A DNA stretch of 7,423 nt from Acinetobacter piscicola (GTDB lineage Bacteria; Pseudomonadota; Gammaproteobacteria; Pseudomonadales; Moraxellaceae): positions 1-7,423 of the forward strand of contig NZ_CP048668.1 in assembly GCF_015218165.1 (NCBI RefSeq), written 5' to 3'. Within the stretch, counting starts at the first letter, position 1, and each line of letters opens with the position of its first letter. Positions 5,100-7,423 of this stretch are shown one piece after another. The notes below the pieces were generated by a model. The model was given only the letters and a program-made list of their open reading frames with translations. It was not told where the DNA came from and searched no databases. The translations under genes and the position numbers were made by a program.

Positions 5100-5975
5100 A
5101 TGACATTTAGTAACGTAGAAAATACACGAGTATGGTTTATTACAGGAGCGAGCAGTGGACTAGGATACGAGTTCACTAAAAAAGTACTAGAGTCAGGAGA
5201 TAAGGTTGTTGGTGTTGCTAGAAATATTGAAAAACTTAATGAGTTAAAATACCAGTTTGAAGGAATGTTACTTCCGTTAAGTCTTGATGTTACTGATAGA
5301 AGTGCTGTTTTTACTACAGTGGAAACTGCCATTAAACATTTTGGAAGGATCGATATTGTCATTAACAATGCAGGAAATATGGTATTGGGAATGATTGAAG
5401 AATTTAGTGAAGATGAAGTTAGAAGTCAAATGGAGACTAATTTCTATGGTGCAATTTGGATTTGTCAAGCAGCTATGCCGTACTTACGGACACAAGGATC
5501 AGGTCATATTATACAGATATCTAGTATTGGTGGACTGATTACTGGTCCAATGTCGGGAATCTATAGTGCTAGCAAATTTGCTTTAGAAGGATTTAGCGAG
5601 GCATTAGCACAAGAAGCTGCACATTTTGGTGTAAAGGTATCTATCGTTGAACCCGGAGGCTATTGGACGAATCTATACTTAAAAATGAGTTTTACCACAC
5701 AGAACAAAGAGTATGATTCATTACGTGAGAAGTTGGCTCAACAAAACTCAACCGAATCAGTTGATAGTGACCCTAAGTTGGCTGCCGAAGCTATAATGAA
5801 ACTGGTTAATAGTGAGAATCCGCCTCTCCGATTGATTCTAGGAAGCCTTGTTTATGATTTAGCTGTTGAAAATGCAGAAAAACGTATATCTACATGGAAA
5901 GAGTGGGAATCAGTCAGTCGTTCTGCAGAACATGGGATTCCTGCACCAGAAGGATATGGAATAATCGAGGAATAG
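5100..5975 (+). CDS. Classical short-chain dehydrogenase/reductase (SDR)
   Basis: This 291-aa cytosolic NAD(P)(H)-dependent oxidoreductase has an unknown substrate. It shows the full classical SDR motif set: the Rossmann glycine motif TGASSGLG (15-22), Asp63 after the third strand, NNAG (89-92), Asn114, and catalytic Ser142, Tyr155 and Lys159 (YSASK). PGG follows at 185-187. Arg41 after the second strand (GVARN) favours NADPH over NADH. Length and tail fit single-domain SDRs acting on ketones, aldehydes or hydroxy compounds, but the sequence alone cannot choose. It has its own ribosome site and terminator and no metabolic neighbour, so it looks like a one-gene cargo insertion. Frequent GGA and AGA codons differ from the mob genes and hint at a different source, but I did not count codons systematically. 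Confidence 0.9.
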   Translation: MTFSNVENTRVWFITGASSGLGYEFTKKVLESGDKVVGVARNIEKLNELKYQFEGMLLPLSLDVTDRSAVFTTVETAIKHFGRIDIVINNAGNMVLGMIEEFSEDEVRSQMETNFYGAIWICQAAMPYLRTQGSGHIIQISSIGGLITGPMSGIYSASKFALEGFSEALAQEAAHFGVKVSIVEPGGYWTNLYLKMSFTTQNKEYDSLREKLAQQNSTESVDSDPKLAAEAIMKLVNSENPPLRLILGSLVYDLAVENAEKRISTWKEWESVSRSAEHGIPAPEGYGIIEE

Positions 5976-6014
5976 AAGATCAAAAAAATATTGAGATTAT
6001 TTTTAAGTATGCCG

Positions 6015-6030
6015 CAATCGGGCGCGATTG
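6015..6030. repeat. Short GC-containing inverted repeat after the SDR gene
   Basis: CAATCG (6015-6020) and CGATTG (6025-6030) are exact complements around GGCG. No T run follows, so it is probably not the terminator itself. It might stabilise the 3' end of the SDR mRNA or mark the edge of the cargo segment. Confidence 0.4.
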
Positions 6031-6046
6031 TTGAATAAGTAAAATT

Positions 6047-6073
6047 AAGAGTGGCTACGGCTACTCTTTTTTT
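6047..6073 (+). terminator. Intrinsic terminator of the SDR gene, UACG tetraloop
   Basis: Arms 6047-6055 and 6060-6068 form a 9-bp stem with one G-U pair around the loop TACG, a UNCG-type tetraloop that is unusually stable in RNA. The stem runs into T7 (6067-6073). This is the best intrinsic terminator in the window and lies 72 nt after the SDR stop. Confidence 0.85.
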
Positions 6074-6189
6074 ATTTGGCCAGAAGGAAAGATAAACGGG
6101 AAGTGTCAACGGTAAATGTCTGACTGGAGCAAAGCGGAAGGAATTTAAGGAGTTGATACGAGCCACTGATTTTCCACCCTCTCGGCATT

Positions 6190-6208
6190 GACAAAACTTT
6201 GTTTTGTC
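6190..6208. repeat. Perfect inverted repeat, 8-bp arms
   Basis: GACAAAAC (6190-6197) and GTTTTGTC (6201-6208) are exact complements around TTT. No oligo-T follows on the plus strand. The function is unknown. Confidence 0.5.
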
Positions 6209-6227
6209 CTGCCAACCGGCGAGGGAG

Positions 6228-6248
6228 CCCCCTCAAAAAGTGAGGGGG
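6228..6248. repeat. GC-rich hairpin opening the G-tract region
   Basis: CCCCCTCA (6228-6235) and TGAGGGGG (6241-6248) pair perfectly around AAAAG, extended by A226-type flanking pairs at 6226-6227/6249-6250. A T6 run lies 9 nt later (6258-6263), too far for a classic terminator. The right arm is also the first G run of the possible quadruplex, so the two structures would compete. Confidence 0.55.
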
Positions 6249-6299
6249 TTGGGGGAGTTTTTTGGAGGGGGTCGAGGGGAAATTTTTCCCTCGTGGGTT

Positions 6300-6322
6300 T
6301 GGGCAAAGCCCATGGTTTTTTT
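6300..6322 (+). terminator. Weak terminator-like hairpin with T7
   Basis: TGGGC (6300-6304) and GCCCA (6308-6312) pair around AAA, then TGG, then T7 (6316-6322). The stem is only 5 bp and the T run is offset by 3 nt. It may be a backup terminator isolating the MobV module from upstream transcription. Confidence 0.3.
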
Positions 6323-6440
6323 ACTTGATCTTGGGAATGAATTTGCAACCGTTGCGGAAAAGCGCAAAGGTGAAAATCTCATTTCTGTTACTAGGAAAAA
6401 GAAACGGCAGCAGCGGTTATTTTTTTGCTTTTGACTTTGG

Positions 6441-6462
6441 GAATCTGGCACAAGCCAGGTTC
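6441..6462. repeat. 9-bp hairpin just upstream of the MobV oriT
   Basis: GAATCTGGC (6441-6449) and GCCAGGTTC (6454-6462) pair over 9 positions with one G-T pair around ACAA. It sits about 20 nt before the conserved oriT sequence. It may be an accessory element of the transfer origin or a single-strand structure used during transfer. Confidence 0.45.
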
Positions 6463-6482
6463 TTGCTTTGACCCTCGGAGAG

Positions 6483-6530
6483 CACACCTTTACGAATGTA
6501 AAGTATAGTGTGTTATACTTTACTTGGAAG
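6483..6530 (+). other. oriT: MobV-type origin of transfer (pMV158 family)
   Basis: The string TAGTGTGTTA at 6506-6515 matches the nick region of the pMV158/pT181 group, in which MobV relaxases cut TAGTGTG/TTA. The nick would fall between 6512 and 6513. It is flanked by a perfect inverted repeat, GTAAAGTATA (6498-6507) and TATACTTTAC (6514-6523). An alternative overlapping stem is CACACCTTTAC (6484-6494) with GTAAAG and GTGTG further right. Two mutually exclusive hairpins around nic are a known feature of this family. The module lies just upstream of a MobV start, which strongly supports the call. Confidence 0.88.
6511..6519 (+). promoter_or_regulatory. Extended -10 promoter overlapping the MobV nick site
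   Basis: TGTTATACT (6511-6519) is an extended -10 (TGn plus TATACT, five of six consensus bases). The best -35-like hexamer, TTTACG at 6489-6494, is 19 bp away, so the promoter would rely on the TG extension. It overlaps the nick site and inverted repeat, so relaxase bound at oriT could repress its own gene, as reported for mobM of pMV158. Confidence 0.45.
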
Positions 6531-6555
6531 ATAACTCCGAAATGAGGTGCATACA

Positions 6556-6660
6556 ATGAGTTTTGCAGTGGCTAGAATGACGAAATTAAAAGCTGATAAT
6601 TTAGTCGGCATTGGCAATCATGACCAACGGAAAACGGTGGTGTTTCAAAAAGTATGCTGA
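6556..6660 (+). pseudogene. MobV (Mob/Pre) relaxase gene, 5' fragment cut by the insertion sequence
   Basis: The first 26 codons ([20 protein letters not shown] then NHDQRK) are a typical MobV/Pre relaxase N-terminus, with the conserved R/M/K and N-H-x-Q-R elements. GAGGTG (6544-6549) lies 6 nt before the ATG at 6556. Codon 27 runs into the insertion sequence at 6636, and the fused frame adds VVFQKVC before a TGA at 6658-6660, giving a 34-aa product. MobV relaxases are usually several hundred residues long and carry their metal-binding histidines further on, so this fragment cannot nick DNA. The remainder may continue after the insertion sequence, beyond the window. Confidence 0.82.
6636..6660. 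repeat. Terminal inverted repeat of the IS1-family element (left)
   Basis: These 25 bases are the exact reverse complement of 7399-7423. The transposase stop codon lies only 2 bp inside it. The TGA that ends the interrupted MobV frame is formed by the last three bases of the repeat. Confidence 0.93.
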
Positions 6661-6662
6661 CA

Positions 6663-7364
6663 TTAAATGAAGCCATTATTGATGTAAAAAAAGGTTAAGT
6701 CGAAAGCTTTAAAATGGTTTTCAATCTTTTTTGAAAAATTACAACTCCTTCTAAAACCGCGCCTAATTCGATGCCTTATTTTGCAATTATTACCTTCAAT
6801 ACCTACAGTAAAAAATTTACCAATACTTTGCTTGCAGTTTTTAAAAGCAGTTATGAAACTGTCCCAATGATCACTTGCAATTCGGGTGTAGTGAATACCT
6901 AATTGTTTAAGCTTTGCCTTCAATCGTTGAACTGTAGCTAAGTCTCTTTTACCCCAAACATAAGCAACAATCTCACCTGTTTCTCGATGGTAGGCGTAAA
7001 TAAGCCATTGTTTATTATTTTTATTTCCCACAAAAGTCCAAAACTCATCAACTTCAAGAGACTCATAATGACTTTGTTTAGGCTGAATTTGGTAGGTCGA
7101 TTCGGTTAAAGTACGTAAAACTTTACCGATACTGATTCGCTCAACTTCAGCGATATCTCGTATACCACTACCTCTGACCATCAACTGTAATATTTTTCGA
7201 GTAATGCCTGAATGACATCCTAGATAGCTCAGAGCATGGTCACCAATAAACTGACGTTTACAGTCTTTGCACTGATAGTTTTGTTTCCCATCTACTTTGA
7301 TGCCATTTTTCTTTATACTGTCACTGAGGCAGGTTGGACATTTGATTTCTAGAGTTATTCGCAT
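6663..7364 (-). CDS. IS1-family transposase, single uninterrupted ORF
   Basis: This 233-aa DDE transposase moves the element by cutting and joining at the 25-bp ends. Length matches the IS1 InsAB' fusion (about 232 aa). A zinc finger (Cys9, Cys12, Cys32, Cys35) and a helix-turn-helix (about 66-88, GIRDIAEVERISIGKVLRTL) correspond to InsA. The catalytic part corresponds to InsB: Asp106 in EVDEFW, Asp165 in ASDHW and Glu190 in GIEGNN, followed by the conserved RHRIRRGFRR and NFSK segments. Classical IS1 makes this protein by -1 frameshifting; here the two halves are in one frame. The start ATG (7364) has only a weak AGAG upstream. The protein appears intact, so the element may be active. Confidence 0.92.
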   Translation of the reverse strand: MRITLEIKCPTCLSDSIKKNGIKVDGKQNYQCKDCKRQFIGDHALSYLGCHSGITRKILQLMVRGSGIRDIAEVERISIGKVLRTLTESTYQIQPKQSHYESLEVDEFWTFVGNKNNKQWLIYAYHRETGEIVAYVWGKRDLATVQRLKAKLKQLGIHYTRIASDHWDSFITAFKNCKQSIGKFFTVGIEGNNCKIRHRIRRGFRRSCNFSKKIENHFKAFDLTFFYINNGFI

Positions 7365-7398
7365 TTCTCTATTTTATCAAAATTCAACCTGCTTTGTT

Positions 7399-7423
7399 TC
7401 AGCATACTTTTTGAAACACCACC
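7399..7423. repeat. Terminal inverted repeat of the IS1-family element (right)
   Basis: Exact reverse complement of 6636-6660, ending on the last base of the window. On the minus strand this is the promoter-proximal end. A CTGAAA hexamer overlapping the inner edge, with TGATAA 17 bp later, could be the transposase promoter. Confidence 0.93.

Larger units (their letters stand above)
6074..6480. other. Non-coding, G-rich and hairpin-rich region before the MobV oriT
   Basis: Several open frames cross this stretch on both strands but overlap each other, lack ribosome sites and have low-complexity products, so I call no gene. Visible structure: GACAAAAC/GTTTTGTC (6190-6208), an 8-bp GC-rich stem (6228-6248), G runs at 6244-6279, CGAGGG/CCCTCG (6273-6293), TGGGC/GCCCA followed by T7 (6300-6322), GCAACCGTTGC (6345-6355), and a 9-bp stem at 6441-6462. 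It is visibly more GC-rich than the rest of the window and may have arrived together with the MobV module. Confidence 0.55.
6636..7423 (-). mobile_element. IS1-family insertion sequence, 788 bp, both ends present
   Basis: The element is bounded by 25-bp perfect terminal inverted repeats beginning GGTGGTGTTTC, close in form to the GGTGATG start of IS1. Its length (788 bp) fits IS1 (768 bp). One minus-strand transposase ORF fills it. It sits in codon 27 of the MobV gene. IS1 members usually duplicate 8 or 9 bp, so CGGAAAAC (6628-6635) or one base more should recur right after 7423; that base lies outside the window. I recall single-ORF IS1 relatives from Acinetobacter and Pseudomonas but cannot name this one with certainty. 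Confidence 0.88.

Noticed and set aside
5081..5468. Two minus-strand open frames inside the SDR gene
   Set aside because: They lie antisense to the conserved Rossmann fold and have no ribosome sites.
5852..6166. Minus-strand open frame overlapping the SDR 3' end
   Set aside because: It crosses the SDR coding end and its terminator, with no ribosome site or recognisable motif.
6145..6556. Overlapping open frames on both strands in the G-rich region
   Set aside because: They conflict with each other, have Pro/Arg/Phe/Gly-rich low-complexity products, lack ribosome sites and cover the oriT and several hairpins.
1..7423. CRISPR array, tRNA, rRNA, toxin-antitoxin pair, partition genes or iteron array
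   Set aside because: I looked for regularly spaced repeats, cloverleaf segments and typical small gene pairs and saw none. Hairpin repeats are irregular and there is no set of evenly spaced iterons.

Overview
The window looks like part of a small, AT-rich, mobilizable plasmid from a gammaproteobacterium. Acinetobacter or a close Moraxellaceae relative is the best guess, from the mix of a ColE2-type Rep, a ColE1-type mobilization operon and a Gram-negative MobV module. The host call is inference. No rRNA, tRNA, CRISPR array or resistance gene was seen.

Replication (1-1935). A short open reading tail at 3-71 may be the end of an upstream gene. A non-coding leader follows, with several perfect hairpins. 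At its 3' end is a putative copy-control region: a minus-strand promoter (373-401) reads a predicted antisense RNA of about 84 nt, ending in a hairpin plus T8 (283-323). The sense leader can fold in two mutually exclusive ways around the rep start codon. Then comes rep (423-1787), a primase-type initiator of the ColE2/RepA replicase family. The region after rep (1788-1945) probably holds the replication origin.

Mobilization module 1 (1940-5008). A candidate oriT (nick-like sequence plus imperfect inverted repeat, 1947-2014) precedes a ColE1-like mob operon. Its genes are mobC, the relaxase gene mobA, mobB and mobD nested completely inside mobA in the +1 frame, and a small unknown gene whose Shine-Dalgarno overlaps the mobA stop. 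mobB and mobD abut as TGA-ATG. MobC and MobA would bind and nick oriT, while MobB (coiled coil plus a C-terminal membrane segment) and MobD probably assist the relaxosome.

Cargo (5009-6073). A single classical short-chain dehydrogenase/reductase gene has a strong Shine-Dalgarno and its own terminator with a UACG tetraloop. It has no recognisable pathway partner here.

Mobilization module 2 (6074-7423). A G-rich, hairpin-rich non-coding stretch leads to a second, unrelated origin of transfer. This one is clearly of the pMV158/MobV type, with the nick sequence TAGTGTG/TTA. It is followed by the first 26 codons of a MobV (Mob/Pre) relaxase. That gene is cut by a 788-bp IS1-family element with 25-bp perfect terminal inverted repeats and a single uninterrupted transposase ORF on the minus strand. 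The right end of the element is the last base of the window, so the rest of mobV, if present, lies outside it. The plasmid therefore carries two oriT/relaxase systems, one apparently intact and one with its relaxase interrupted.
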